This document shows, in pieces, positions 25,100 through 37,051 of a stretch of 64,000 bases of DNA (position 1 is its first letter; each line of letters begins with the position of its first letter). This DNA is from Rhytidiadelphus loreus (Eukaryota > Streptophyta > Bryopsida > Hypnales > Hylocomiaceae): positions 35,652,935 through 35,716,934 of the forward strand of contig OX344764.1 in the NCBI GenBank assembly GCA_947034895.1, in the 5' to 3' direction. A program made the translations under genes and the position numbers. The notes under the pieces are model-generated. The model worked only from the letters and a program-made list of their open reading frames with translations, had not been told where the DNA came from and did no database searches.

Positions 25100-25560
25100 T
25101 TTATATAATGGACAACAAAAGACTAAGGGGGCATTGGAATTAGATTAGTAAATAGTAATTAGGAAGGAATTATTAGAATAAGTTTAGGATGGAATTAGTT
25201 AAGGGAAAGATAGTTTAAATGGTTAGCCAAATTACAATTGGAATATGTTTAGACCTATAACCATAGGAAAAACGGTTAAGGAAATTAAATTAATTCTCCT
25301 ATAACCAAGGAGATTCTATAAAGGGAAGGATTCCCCATTGTAAGATATTATTATGAAGACAATAAAAATTTAATACAAAGACAAGCCAAAAGAATATCAA
25401 TATACATAAAAGATTCATACAAGAATTGTCTTTCCAAAGATTGCTTGAGTTTCTACAAGACACTAACTTGGCTTGTATTTAAATAACAAGCATTAGAAAA
25501 AGGGAAGATTCCAAAACCAAGTCAACAACAACATAGAAGGTAACAAAATCAATTTTATTC
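25100..25560 (+). repeat. LTR-like segment
   Basis: A GGGGCATTGGAATTAGATTAG stretch is followed by CTATAAAGGGA (about 25316) and, some 55 bp on, GACAATAAAAATTTAATAC. A TATA box followed at this distance by an AATAAA signal is the usual U3-R layout of small plant LTRs. No partner LTR was found in the window and the ends are uncertain. Confidence 0.35.
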
Positions 25561-25584
25561 AATAACGAAATGGAGGAAAAGGCA

Positions 25585-25871
25585 CATTAGGGGAGAAATG
25601 AGGCCTCTGAGAGACCTTCCGGCCATGGTTCCCCATGCTGCAAACCATGGCTGGATAGTCTGATTAATTAATTATTAAAATAAAAAATAAAAACAAAATT
25701 TTAATTTTTAAATAATTTTTTTTTAATAAAAATATTTTAAAATTAATTCATTAATGCAGTCCAACCTAACAGTCTCTGTGCCAGGTCAGACTACAGGTTC
25801 TGCGACGTTCCCACATTTTGGGAACATCGGAGAACTTGAGGTCTCCCAATGGCCTGAAAACTCTTTTAATG
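25585..25871. mobile_element. CATTAG-end MITE, copy 4
   Basis: It begins CATTAGGGGAGAAATGAGGC and ends GGCCTGAAAACTCTTTTAATG, 287 bp. The AT-only core (about 25662-25755) is flanked by GGCCATGG on the left and AGGTCAGACTACAGG plus GGGAAC blocks on the right. Confidence 0.7.
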
Positions 25872-26560
25872 GCTTTCAACATGGTAGTTCTGAGGGTAGT
25901 TCATGTGGATGTCATTGGTAATTTTATGACTAACTATAGTCATATTTTTGGAAGCACAAAGTCATGTTTTGGCGCGCATTATATGACTATAATTAGTTAT
26001 ATGAGCATTATATGACTATAGTTAGTTATACTTTGGCCAATGTATATTATTAAATATAACTCAAGCAAGTGATATTTGAAATGATTTGAAATGATATTTC
26101 TTACATTTGTGTGTGCGGTCTGTGATTAGAGTGACTAAGATCCAAATTAGCTTCAATTACACGTTTCAATCATACATCAAAATGATTTAACAACTAAATA
26201 AAAGACTCCATGTAAGTTAAAAACAAATATATATGATTTTAAAGATATACAAAAGACAATCATTTTAGAGATGGAGAATGCAAGAAGAAATGCAACTTTC
26301 TTCAATGACATTTATTAGTCACCAATACAAAACATATATATCAAAATGAATCATACACACAAGCCAATAGGGCCTATATTCCTTACAATATTGTAAAGAA
26401 GATGGTTTTATTGGGTTGCAAGTAGCCTCCAACAACTTTGTTCTAACTTTTGATGCTTGCATATACAATTAAAGAAATAGAAGGTTAATTTTTAGTAAAT
26501 GAACAACAAAGCTCAACCTTCAAAGGCTTACAACACCACAAAATATGTAGCCCAAGTGTA
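25872..26560. other. Gene-free interval
   Basis: The first 160 bp hold ATGACTATA-type repeats related to the CACTA-like element. The rest is AT-rich with no gene. Confidence 0.35.
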
Positions 26561-26900
26561 GGGTAAAAAGAATAATGATGATGATGGAGGGAACAAGAAG
26601 AAAAAAAGTGGCAAATGCTAAGCGATAACAACGAGGAGCAACAACTAAGAGGCAACAAGAAACAACAAGAAACAAAAGTTAAGATGAAACAAGAAGAAAC
26701 AAGAAGCAAGAACTAAAAAACAACAAGAAAGAATAATGCAAGAAGAATTTTTTTTAATGAAACAAGAAAAAACAAGAAGCATAAACTACAAAAAACCAAG
26801 AAGTAAGAGTTAAGATGCAACAAAACGCAATAGCCAAGAAGCAAAAAAGAAACAAAAAAGAAGAAACAATAAGAAGTGAGGAATAAGTGACAACAAAAGG
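26561..26900 (+). repeat. Purine-rich CAACAAGAA tract
   Basis: The plus strand is a degenerate repeat of AACAAGAA, GAAGCAAG and AGTTAAGA words with few pyrimidines. The long minus-strand open frame at 26485-26709 (serine/cysteine-rich) is a by-product of this composition. Confidence 0.6.
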
Positions 26901-26920
26901 CAAAGAAGAAGAATCAAAAG

Positions 26921-27201
26921 CATTAGAGGGGATTTGAGGGCAAAAATAGCCCGTTTCAGGCCTGTTTTCGATGATGGTCCTACAGTATTAAAAGAACGTG
27001 GCGCGGTCAATTTTGAAAATTTTAAAAATTTAAGATTAAACTTTCTAAAATACAAAAAAAAATTGATTTTTTTTCAAAAAATGACGTGGCTTTGTTGCCA
27101 CCACGTCGGATTGCACAGCTGGAAGCGTTCCCAGTGCAGTCAGGACAAATCTTAGGGCTGGAAAATCACGGGTTTCCGGAGGCCTAAAATATCTTCTAAT
27201 G
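26921..27201. mobile_element. CATTAG-end MITE, copy 5
   Basis: It begins CATTAGAGGGGATTTGAGGG and ends GGCCTAAAATATCTTCTAATG, 281 bp. The left end matches the inverted right end of copy 3 very closely, including GGGCAAAAA. The core is AT-rich; the right shoulder contains CCACCACGTCGGATTG. It is the best-preserved copy. Confidence 0.75.
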
Positions 27202-27653
27202 AGGTGGTGGCTAGGGTTTCAAAATCCTAAACAATGGCTTGTCTTAATTTTTTTTGGACTACTTATGTTTTTCTTGGGTTGCCTTAAAAGAAAAAATGTC
27301 ATTATTATGGAAATATAACTAGCAATATGACTCAACATTCTCCAAAATAATCCAAATTGATGTATATTTTATAGTTTTCTATGCGAAAATATTTGATAAT
27401 ATGAAAACAATCTCTCTAAATTTTCATTCACTTTATGGTTCTCAATTTTATAAAATTTTAAATGATTGACTACAATTCAAATTTCATAGTTTCTACAAGG
27501 TTGGAGCTCAAAAATTGTTTGCCTATATTTGAGCTGTTGTGTATTGTACAACTAAAATCCCAACAACGTGCAAGGGCAATGAGAATTGTTTCTTGCAATA
27601 TAGAGCTTATTTTCCTTAAAATTTTCTTTATTCTTTTCTTCACCTCCCTTGCT
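27202..27653. other. Gene-free interval
   Basis: AT-rich sequence with short, domain-free open frames. I see nothing supportable. Confidence 0.35.
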
Positions 27654-27817
27654 ATAAGGTAACTCTGCTTATGACAGGGAAAACTTGGGACCAGCCCAAT
27701 GAAGGCCAGAAAATTCATAAATAGTACATTTCACAAGACACATGTACTACTCATGAATTTTTTTGCTTGCATTAGGTTGGTCCCAAGTTTTGCCTGTCAT
27801 AGGTAGAGTTACCTTAT
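27654..27817. repeat. 164-bp foldback with about 74-bp arms
   Basis: The left arm ATAAGGTAACTCTGCTTATG... through GTAC (27654 to about 27727) is complementary, with scattered mismatches, to the right arm GTACTACTCATG... ending GAGTTACCTTAT at 27817. The loop is about 15 bases. Matching blocks include ATGACAGG-AAAACTTGGGACCA. It could be a foldback MITE or a small-RNA hairpin; transcription would form a long stem. Confidence 0.75.
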
Positions 27818-28591
27818 CACTTTGGCACAATAAATTACCCTCCTAAAAATCACTCACTACAATGTAACATTCTTGTTACAATGTGACACTCCAAAAGGTC
27901 TTCTCCTCAGAATCCCTATTCAAGACTTTTTTGCTAGAGAATGTTTTACAGCCAGGGTGAACCGACCCCTGCTCGTTTGTAAGAGAAAATGCTGAATTTT
28001 TTAATTTGCCATGCATGATAAAATTTGCAAATTTTGAATTCATGTTTGCAATCTAAGTCCCCAAATGAGCTAGGAGGGGCATAGAAGATAAACTAATCTC
28101 ACACAACATAGGGGGGCTTTTATTTAACATGCATCCCTAGAATGATTTTGAGAGGACAAGCAAAGGTTGGGAGTTGGTTTAGACTAACCAAGAATGTCTC
28201 ACACATCAACAATCCATACGTTAAGTAAGGATCTACTTCTTATTGTCATCCCATTCTCATAGCTTATGCTCCTTCATTTTCTATCAGTTGTATTGTAGGT
28301 GACAGCTCAGACACGTACAACATGGCCAACAAAAACAACCAAAATGTCTAGGAGGTGTGCATTGAAAGCAACAATGGTCACCTACATCGGTTTTGTAAGC
28401 AATCTATAGTTAGAAAATGGTTTGACTACAAATCAAGAATGGGACCAAAAAATGTTCAAGAAAAAAAATTCATGATAATTTTGATTTTTAGAGAAAAAAA
28501 ATATCAAAAATTATGAATCCTTCTTAAATCTATTTCTCTTAATAGGATTTTTTTCCTCAACCTCCCCTATGCTACAGATAGGGTGAATTGC
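27818..28591. other. Gene-free interval
   Basis: No gene is seen. A small inverted repeat, TGTAACATTCTTGTTACA, lies at about 27866-27883. Confidence 0.35.
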
Positions 28592-29168
28592 TTAACCCCT
28601 AAGTGCTCTAACGTCCAATTTTGGGACAATGGACAGATTGAAGTCATTATGCTTGGATGAAAGTCATTCAAATTTGTGGAGATACTTTATCAAGTTCTTG
28701 TCCTATCTAATGGTTGGATTTGGTATCGTTTGAGTACATATTTTTCTAAAATTACAAATGTGAAAGAATGTCAAATGGTTGACCAAGACAAAATTGCATT
28801 GACTCTAGTTCAAAACCAAATTTGCAAAATGAGGTCATAGATTTTAAGAACAAAAAGATTTCAAAAAATCACCATGTCAAGAGAACCTCATTAATTTTCA
28901 AATGCATTCCAACAAATTTTACTCAAAAAATGATAATATTTTACTTCAAATTGAATTTAGAAGGAATTTTTGAAATTTCTCTTTCAAAATTTATAAAAAA
29001 ATATTGGTGATAGCATTGGTGAATCTAACCGTACGGATGGAATCTAAATCTCAAAACCTACAACTTTTATTTGTACATGAATTCCAAAATATTCTTCCAA
29101 ATAGTACTTTATTATGATTATTCCCAAATCTTCAATTTCAGAGAAGGATCTGAACGTTTAGGGGTTAA
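28592..29168. mobile_element. TTAA/CCCC-ended element, distinct interior
   Basis: It starts TTAACCCCTAAG and ends CGTTTAGGGGTTAA, 577 bp, with TTAA preserved at both ends. The termini match those of the elements at 46509 and 47662, but I could not align the interior with them. It may be a different non-autonomous element using the same transposase. It encodes nothing recognisable. Confidence 0.5.
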
Positions 29169-29659
29169 GGGGTTGGAAATAAGCTTAGGTCGTCATCCTG
29201 ATAGATGAAATTAAAGTTGAAGCGTTGAAACTTGAGCAGTGCACAAGTTCCCTGACCATCTTGGTCCTCTAAGTAGTAGCTTGAGTAGCTCATTGAAAAA
29301 ACCCAGTTTGTATTGAAGTATTAAGTGATTGCTCCCTTTTTTTTCTGCAATCCAATCTGATTTGGAGTTGAGTTCCGATTCCATATTCATGTTCACCCAG
29401 GGCATTTTTTTTCATTTTTTAAGAAGTGCTAAAGTAGCAATATAAAATGTTACAGTGGTGCTTCAAATTTCAACAGTCATATTGGATAGAACATATCACA
29501 TTAGCATATATTACATATCCATAATTTTATTTTCATCCACAATCTGACGATTTCATCCAAGATCTTTTTCTTAATTTGAAGTTTTCTAACAAAAAAGTTC
29601 ATAGTTTTTCATCATTTTTTAGCCAAATTATTTTTTTCTTTCTGGTGCAATCTGACACT

Positions 29660-29974
29660 ATAAAACCACGGAAAAAAAACTCTGATTTACACTTCATTGA
29701 CCCCTCTTCCAGCATACAAAATCAAATACCTGATGTCACGAATATAATGCGCCATCCAATAGCTACCGTGTATGAACAAGAAACTGTACTATACTGTACC
29801 AAAAGAGGCTTTTCATGCTTCCAGGAGTTTCAGCATGAGGGACCACAGTCACTCATAAAAACTGCAAAAATGATGGAAGGAGCCATTCATGTGCTGAATA
29901 AAGCCTCACTCTCCAGGCTCCTGCAAGATGGGTACCCACAAAACAGCCCATTGTGGTCAGAATTAGGAGTTTGA
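29660..29974 (+). other. Exon-like open segment, unidentified
   Basis: A plus-strand frame stays open from 29576 to the stop at 29974. Its second half (about 29700 on) is less AT-rich than its surroundings and reads like protein, with a segment such as SLIKTAKMMEGAIHVLNKASLSRLLQDG. The frame begins at a non-ATG codon and the first third is low-complexity. It may be a gene fragment or an exon of an unannotated gene, or chance. No domain is recognised. Confidence 0.25.
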
Positions 29975-31316
29975 CCACATGTGGTTGCTAAAAATTTTCA
30001 ATTTTTTTTCCCACATTAGTACGAGTGTGAGAATAATTGAAATTATGTTTTTTTTTGGCAAAGTATGAATTTACTACGAGTTTTTGGAGTGTTCAATGCA
30101 TCATGACCCAAAAGAGTCTGTAGACTACCTTAGAACAAACAAAATCTGAATCCATCATGCTCATGTTGTTCATCTAAAGTAGTCATAGTATTTTCTAACA
30201 TGGAGGGTGTAAAAAGTCAATTCTTACAATGAATATACACTAAAAAATTGGAAGTTCCTAATGCAATGAGTAATCACCATTTAAGATATGCATTAAAGTC
30301 AAAATCTTACAAACTGAAAACCCCCATAATGGGGGGATTTCCTAGGTGTCCGCAATGGGTCATTTGACCACAATGGATTGTTTTACTTTAGTGTACCTAT
30401 ACAAAATTGTGAAATTAAGTTGCCCCACACCAATTTGACACTACATAAATATTTTCAATTATTGCATAAGAATGTACTACTTTAGAATTAGGTATTGTTG
30501 TAATTGGAACTCATAAACCTCCGTGTGTACAAATGGAAATATTTTTAGAAATATTTGTTGACTTTGATGACGTATAAAGTAACTTTCTTGATGTAAGGCA
30601 ATCTAATTGTTGAGGCAACCTAATTTCACTATTTTTTGTAGTTACTACTATTAGAATGGCCAAATTTTCATTGATTTTCTTGTTGGCAAGTGAAAGGAGG
30701 TTCCAACATTTCAAAGAATGTGACATTTGGATACCATATGCAAAAGTTATGAAGTTTCAAAGTTTTTTGGGAGGAGAGGTTCAGAAATTGTTTCTTCAAC
30801 ATACGGACATATTGATTTTGGAGATGTATAAAGTGATGGTGGTGGTTTTAGGCTAGGGTGATTTTGGATGTACACACCTTACTCTGGAGGGTTCTTGCAA
30901 ACACAAATTTGGTTCTACATTGTTCAAAGGATAATTGATATAAGGATATGAATATGTTACAATCTTCAAAAGTATCCATGAATCTATTTTGTCAAAAAAT
31001 CTATTGTAGTGAAAAAGATGAATCTAGTGAGATGTTTTTTTAACAATGAATATTATTATTTTTTAGTTTTTTACTTTTAGTTTTTTTTTATGTGTTTTAG
31101 TTTGTTTTTTAATTGAGTATTCCTAGACCCTTGTATAATTTCAATAGCCTCCCTAGAAGTCACTACCAAATAATCCAAATGTTTTTAAAGAATTATGATC
31201 TAAGTGACCATGATAAATGACCTATGTGTTGGCATTGAACATCGTGTTTGGAATACAACTTCTATTCATTGTCTAAATACAACTTGTCTTGCTTGCTTAT
31301 GATTTTAGGCTCCTAA
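29975..31316. other. Gene-free interval
   Basis: AT-rich sequence with short open frames only; no repeat or gene is recognised. Confidence 0.4.
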
Positions 31317-32619
31317 CACTACAAGGGAAATTGTATCTTGTTTGACAGAAATTTGACAAAATTCTATTAAATGTGCTGTAGATTAGGAGTACTTAATTCG
31401 GACATTTAATTGACAAAGTTATGTCAATTCGTCTGTCATTTTAGACAAAGATACATGTCATACAGTTCTTCTTCTGACTCCTTTGCCACCGTGGATTTTT
31501 TTCCATGTCATTGAATCCAAAAAATTATTATTTAATTATCCATAGATTTAATAAAATAGTTCAAATAATGGCCAACAAACAAAATGGATGAAATTATGTT
31601 GGATGAATGATAAATTATTAGATGATTAAAAAAATTATTATTTTTTAATTAACTTAAAAATATTGACCAAAACAAACCAATAATATAGAATTATTTTATT
31701 CACTACATTATTAGACTCCATGAACCATTTGTATTCTGTGGAAAGAATGGGGAAGAGAAGCTCTTTATATACACATATGGTGGTAGGAGGTCGATCAACC
31801 CATGTGAGATATGTCAATTCTAAAAGTTATAGGAGCTCATAGTTAAGTTAGAAATAATATTTATTTATTTAAATTAGGAATTCAGACCTCATTTGAGCAT
31901 AGTAGAGTGCCTTTTAAAAAAAGACTTTGAACTAAAAATAATTATAATATGAATTGAAGTTTCATATCCAAAAATCCGTTTAATATTTCAAGTTTTAAAT
32001 CAATGGACAAATTTCAAAGTAGAAATTTGAAAAAATATAAAAAGAATAATTTTGAACACTTCTTTGAAATTCCATAACTTTTGATTGGAAACTCAAAATT
32101 TCAAAAGAATTTTTGGATGCAAAACTTGAATTGATTTTTTAACTAATAATAGTTTAAATTTTTTTTCAAAAACACATTCTACTATGTCTAAATGACGTCT
32201 GAAATCGTAATCTTAATACAAAATTTCCTATTTCTAACTTAACTATGAGCTCTTACAACTTCTAGAATTGACATATTTCACATGGATTGGTCGACCTCCT
32301 ACCACCTCATATATAGAGAGAGCTTCACTACACTCGAGACAAGTTAAGCTAAGGTATAAATGGCTAGTGGTTGAAAATTGCAATGAGGTACATCTCCTAG
32401 TAGTGTTGATAAATGTTATCAATAGATTAAACTTGTTGGGTTTTGGGAAGACATTAACCGTCTTGTTTATCAAAATTGATTGAGAAATTGACAAGAATTT
32501 GACAGACATTGCAATATTTACCACATTGATAGGGTGCCAACTTCCAAAAGTTGTGGTGGTCATTTTGGACACTTTTCTGTCAAAAATTCAGTCAATTAGG
32601 GCCTATTTCCCTTGTAGTG
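31317..32619. mobile_element. CACTA-ended long foldback element
   Basis: The termini CACTACAAGGGAAAT and ATTTCCCTTGTAGTG are perfect 15-bp inverted repeats with the CACTA end motif. Subterminal TTGACAGA/TCTGTCAA and ATTTGACA words recur near both ends, as in CACTA transposons. The middle is a long near-palindrome: about 31754-32030 folds onto about 32330-32050. Matching landmarks are AGCTCTTTATATA, GGTGGTAGGAGGTCGA, TCTAAAAGTTATAGGAGCTCATAGTTAAG and TTCAGACCTCATTTGAGCATAGTAGA. Flanking bases are TAA on the left and TAT on the right, so the expected 3-bp target duplication is imperfect. No transposase is present. Confidence 0.75.
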
Positions 32620-33083
32620 TATATTGTAGCATACATCTAAACAAAACCTTTATTTAAAACAAAACATATAAAATTGCTTATTAAATGTATATGGTTTTGA
32701 CATAATAATTTAGGGTTGATTTTGGATATATCTATAATTAAAATTTTGAAAATTTATAGTTGTTCATATATAATGTTTACACAAATATTTGCCAAGTTTT
32801 AGTGAAATCGTTCTTCAATTGCTAACAAGACTCGACTAAAATGACACACCAATTTTACATATACAGTATTGTAAATGCCAACTAAAAGCCTTAAAGAAAA
32901 CACTAAATAATAACTTAGCTATTGGGTAGACTTATCAAAAAATGTTTCTTAAGAGAATTTCAAGATTTTTTCAAATTATTTTTTGTATGAAGAAAATTAA
33001 TCTTAAAAAATATTTCTATTTTAAGTACATGTGTAGAAAGAAAAACTTTTTTAAAATAGTGAATTTAGCCTATTTTAGCCTAT
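32620..33083. other. Gene-free interval
   Basis: AT-rich with nothing recognisable. Confidence 0.35.
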
Positions 33084-35590
33084 TAGGGGCCCCTTAGTGA
33101 GAAAAAGTAAAAGTAAGCTTTAAATTAAATTCTAAATGCATGAATAAGTGTAAATAGGTCATTGAGCTAGGATGGATGAAAATTAATAAAAATAAAATAA
33201 AAATAAAAAATGAAAACATTTGGATGAATGAGATGTGACTTAGGTCACACCCCTTCATATTGCCACCGGTTCGTATTTTTGGAAACCTATAAACAATTAA
33301 AAAAGGAAGCCATTCATGGCAAATGTGTAAGTCCCAATTATATTGAAATATATATTTATTCTCGTGATTATTATTCTTGTGTGTTGAATTGTATTCATTA
33401 TTATTATATGCGTGAGAAATTAGAGTTTGTATGTGTTTGTATTGGATTCTGTACTGTATTGCGATTGTGGAATTGCGAATTGATCTGGGCGCTGAAGAAA
33501 TTCCAGTGGGAGCTAGAAAGACCAAAATTGCACGGAAGAACCTGTTTGATCAAGAGTGCAGCAAGCAAGAGTGGCAAGATCTGAAATTGCGAGGCTGATC
33601 GGGGAGAATCTGGTGAAGGGGAAGCAAGATCAGAAATTGATTGCCAGAGTGAATTATCGGAGTGGCTGTTTGGCAAAATTGAAGGAACCTGAGCGGCAGC
33701 CTGAGCGGAGCAATCATCATTTGCAAAGATTGGGGTGACTATTGGAGATTGTTCGGACAGAAAACGGAAGCCAGAAGAACGTAGAAAATCTCGAATTGTG
33801 GAATCCGAGAGAAGTCCAGCGCTGTGGAGCCCGTAACTAAAATACCAGCCCCGCCAGGTACAGAATCAAAATCAAGAATTCTTTATTTTAATTCTTATTG
33901 ATGTCTTAGTCAATGGTGAACATCTGCTTGAGAGATTGAAACAGGATTCAATTGACAAATCAGTACTGAAATCCATTGCAAAGTTTTGTCGCAACATCTT
34001 GAGTTGCGGAGATTTTCGAATCTTAGATTGTTCTCCCCGATCGGAGCAATTTCTGAATCCAATTGTGCAAACACGTCGTTGGAATAAGATTCCTCACGAA
34101 ATTGAAATTATGGGAGGTGTTTGCGGTAAGACTGTGCACTCGAAGCAATAACTTGCAACAATCCTTCAGCAAGATTTCTCCAATTCATTAAAATTGTGAT
34201 TAGAAAGGGGATGGTTGGCTTGGGATCGTACCTGGATTCACAAATTCTCGTACGGCATTCGGGAAGAGTCAGAATCGAATTCTAAAAACAAATCAATCAA
34301 ATCGTAAGTTGTGTAGCTTCTGCACCTGGACTAAATTCTTTTCAAAATCATCCAAAACGCAAAATTTGTCTTAATCTAGTCTTCATGAGGTCATGAGGGA
34401 TGCACTGATTAGCATCATGCACAAATCAAATCAAAATTTGTGACCAAAATTGAGTTTGGGGTGAATCGGAATTGAAGCGCGCTGCAGTCGCAACGTGAAG
34501 CAGACTCCCTGGCCGAATTAGGGATTTGCCGCACGGCCATAAGATCTGTTACCCATGGGAATAGGTCCAAACTCATTTTTTTCACAGTTTTCCATGGTTA
34601 AAGGCCTCGCAGTGGTAACAGGGTTACTGTCCTTGGTTTTGGGCTGATTTTTGCACGGGTTTGGGGGTTGGTTTCACGACTTTAGGATTCCTTGGGGTGG
34701 TCTTGGGCTCCCCAGTCCACGGGCTTGGACCAGTTGTGGATGGTCTTGGTCTTGGGCTGCGAGGGTTAAGCCCTGAAGTTATTAATTAATTTATTAAATT
34801 ATTAAAATTATTTTATTATTTTATTTCTGGATTAATTAATTAATTAATTATTATTTATTAAATTGTACTATGCTTTTGGGTCCTTGATGACTTGTTATTA
34901 TTATTCAAATTTAATCTTAGGGTTTGTATATTAAAGTGAAATTGTGGGTTATTTGAGTTTTGGTCATAAGTTTTATATGTAGAAAAATTGTAAATTGTGA
35001 TTGGTCTTAGGTTCCTTATGTTTGGTAAAAATGCGAATTGTGTCAATGTTATGTTTATATGCTAACCCTTGTGGTTTTGGACTCATTTGACATAATTTAA
35101 CCAAGAAGAACTATTTGACATCATCATACATTGCAACTGGGACTCATTTGATGTAGAATACGGAAACGCTAGTCATACCTGCATGATCGCGTCAGCTGTA
35201 GATTGACTGGACATATTTGACATAAAAACATAAAATAAGCATATAATGAATGAAGCATATTATCAATACTATCTTGTGTGATTAGGTCCTAGTGCATGCA
35301 TCATATAAGATTCATTTGACAAAACCTGATTTATTTGACAAGGAATGATTTGACATCCTTTAGAACACTATATAGGACCGGGACTTTATACATACTTTGG
35401 TAATGGACTGGCCAACAAATTTTACCTGGGAATAAGAGTGCTATAATATTGTTCTAAACTTGTAAGTATAAATCTATTTGTAAGTGACTTTTAGTCATAA
35501 TACGCTAGACTGATTAAACCTTTCCCTAGAACAAAGAACCCCTATACTAGTGTTTCCTGGGTTTTGTGGAAGTGCAAAATCTAGTTTACA
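33084..35590 (+). repeat. Dispersed LTR-like repeat, copy B
   Basis: Colinear with copy A (6221-8455): the same AGGGGCCCCTTAGTG start, TGTGACTTAGGTCACA near-palindrome (about 33233), TGTAAGTCCC at 33326, a CACGG/GGTTTTGGGCT-rich middle (about 34540-34760), and the same 3' block ending CTAGTTTACA. The TG...CA portion is about 2.27 kb. It includes a more GC-rich zone (33480-34320) with short open frames that are not conserved as protein between the copies, so I do not call genes there. Confidence 0.55.
35368..35376 (+). promoter_or_regulatory. TATA-like box in repeat copy B
   Basis: CTATATAGG in the same context as in copy A (AGAACACTATATAGGAC). Conservation in diverged surroundings suggests a promoter element of the LTR. 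Confidence 0.35.
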
Positions 35591-36659
35591 ACATGCATAT
35601 TCTAATATTTTTGTAAAAAAAAAAATGTTCAACCAAAATGTGCAATTTCTATTTTTTAGTATCTATATATTTCAAAGAATAACCATATGACTATTCATAT
35701 TTATCCTAAAGTTCACACCTTGACATCTTGCAATTGCTTAGAACTCACATCCTCAATGCCCTAGCCAAGAATAATTGTAAATTCATGCTCCCTTTTGTAG
35801 TGATTTCCTATATTTCTTGACCTCTTCATTTCAAATCAAAGTCTTCAATTCCAATTAGTGGTACGGAGTACAAAAGAAGTTCTTGTATTTTTCCTAGGTG
35901 TGAAAAAAGTGCCAATGACCCTTCAATGGATTCACAAGTGGTGAGGATAAGTTCAAATCTAGTCTTGTGATACCCAAGGTACAAAACTTCAATTTTTTCA
36001 TTAGAAAAGTAAATGTAAAATACTTAGCCATCCTATAATGGAGTAGTTAATTTTTGTATTTAGTGATCTCCCTAGATCATTCTAGGGTCTTTGATTCTAA
36101 ATATGGTAAATGCACCCAATTATGATACTATCTATTCTTCAAAACTCAAAAATTAGACTTAGGTGAATACTTACCACAACAACTTTTCAAAAGCATACAA
36201 TGAGAGGAGAGGAGTTTTTTTGAAGCAACCAATGAGAGTTGAGTCATTTTATGCTTCAAGGGTGTCCATTCAAGGTGAGTTTAGTGTTATATACATAGTA
36301 CTTTACGTTCTCAACTTCAAATATTTTAAAAATATTATTAGAGCATCAAAAAACTACAAACCTCTTGAGTTGCATTTCTCTTGAGTTTGTTGCCAATCTC
36401 ATCAATTTTTTAGGGTCATCCAATCATTGGTATTATGGGACCAAAAAAAAGTGTTGCTTTTACATGTCTTTAATTTATCACTTCAAAATTTCCAAATTAT
36501 ATCATCAAGGGAAAATTTTTAAAATTCTACAAGACTTTGAAGAAGAATCTACCAAAAAAAACTGATATCCAAATGATTCACTCTTTGGTACATTAAAATC
36601 TCCTATCAATTGCCAATGAGAAAATACAAAAATTTCACATTTCTAATATTAGAAACGTT
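35591..36659. other. Gene-free interval upstream of the TOL gene
   Basis: AT-rich sequence with short open frames (36163-36384, 36365-36565) that lack domains. I recognise no repeat. Confidence 0.35.
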
Positions 36660-37051
36660 CCAGTAAAAAAATTGGCGGTATTGGGTGTCCCTACCTTAAC
36701 CCCTAGAAAGCTCGGCAATTGCCGCGCTACTGACGTCCTCGCCTTGATCAGAAAGTCAGGACTCTTCTTCCTTCAGGACTACTACATTCATCCATTACCA
36801 ACCATTTTAATCATCCATCACACCATCCATCCATCGGGGCTCTCGCCCCCTCCACCAGCCTGAAGCCCGGTAGCCTCTTGCTCGCACTTACGGGTTCGCC
36901 TTCCTTCGCATCCGTCGTTCCCGTTGTAAGTTAGCAACCCCCTCGTCGCAATTCTACCCGTGCCTCCCGGTCAGTCCCACACAATCTCTCTGTGTCTCAA
37001 TCTGCTTTCGCTCCGCTTCCCGAATTGGGTTTCTTTTTGTCCTTCGCCACC
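36660..37051 (+). promoter_or_regulatory. Probable promoter and 5' leader of the TOL gene
   Basis: The sequence changes abruptly from AT-rich to GC- and CT-rich at about 36680. It contains pyrimidine-rich runs (CCATCCATCC, CTCGCCCCCTCCACC) typical of plant 5' leaders. No convincing TATA box is visible. The leader ends in GCCACC directly before the ATG. A short upstream open frame (36672-36863) may be present in the transcript. Confidence 0.4.

Noticed and set aside
26485..26709. Minus-strand Ser/Cys-rich 74-codon frame
   Set aside because: It is a by-product of the purine-rich CAAGAA tract.
33094..33738. Several 60-143 codon frames in repeat copy B
   Set aside because: They lie in the LTR-like repeat on both strands and have no counterpart in copy A.
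36694..36712. TTAACCCCTAGAAAG just upstream of the TOL leader, resembling an element end
   Set aside because: No inverted partner or homologous interior was found on either side, so it is probably chance.
36992..37051. Longer N-terminus for the TOL protein from an upstream in-frame start
   Set aside because: The upstream codon is not ATG, while the ATG at 37052 has an ideal GCCACC context and matches the family's N-terminus.
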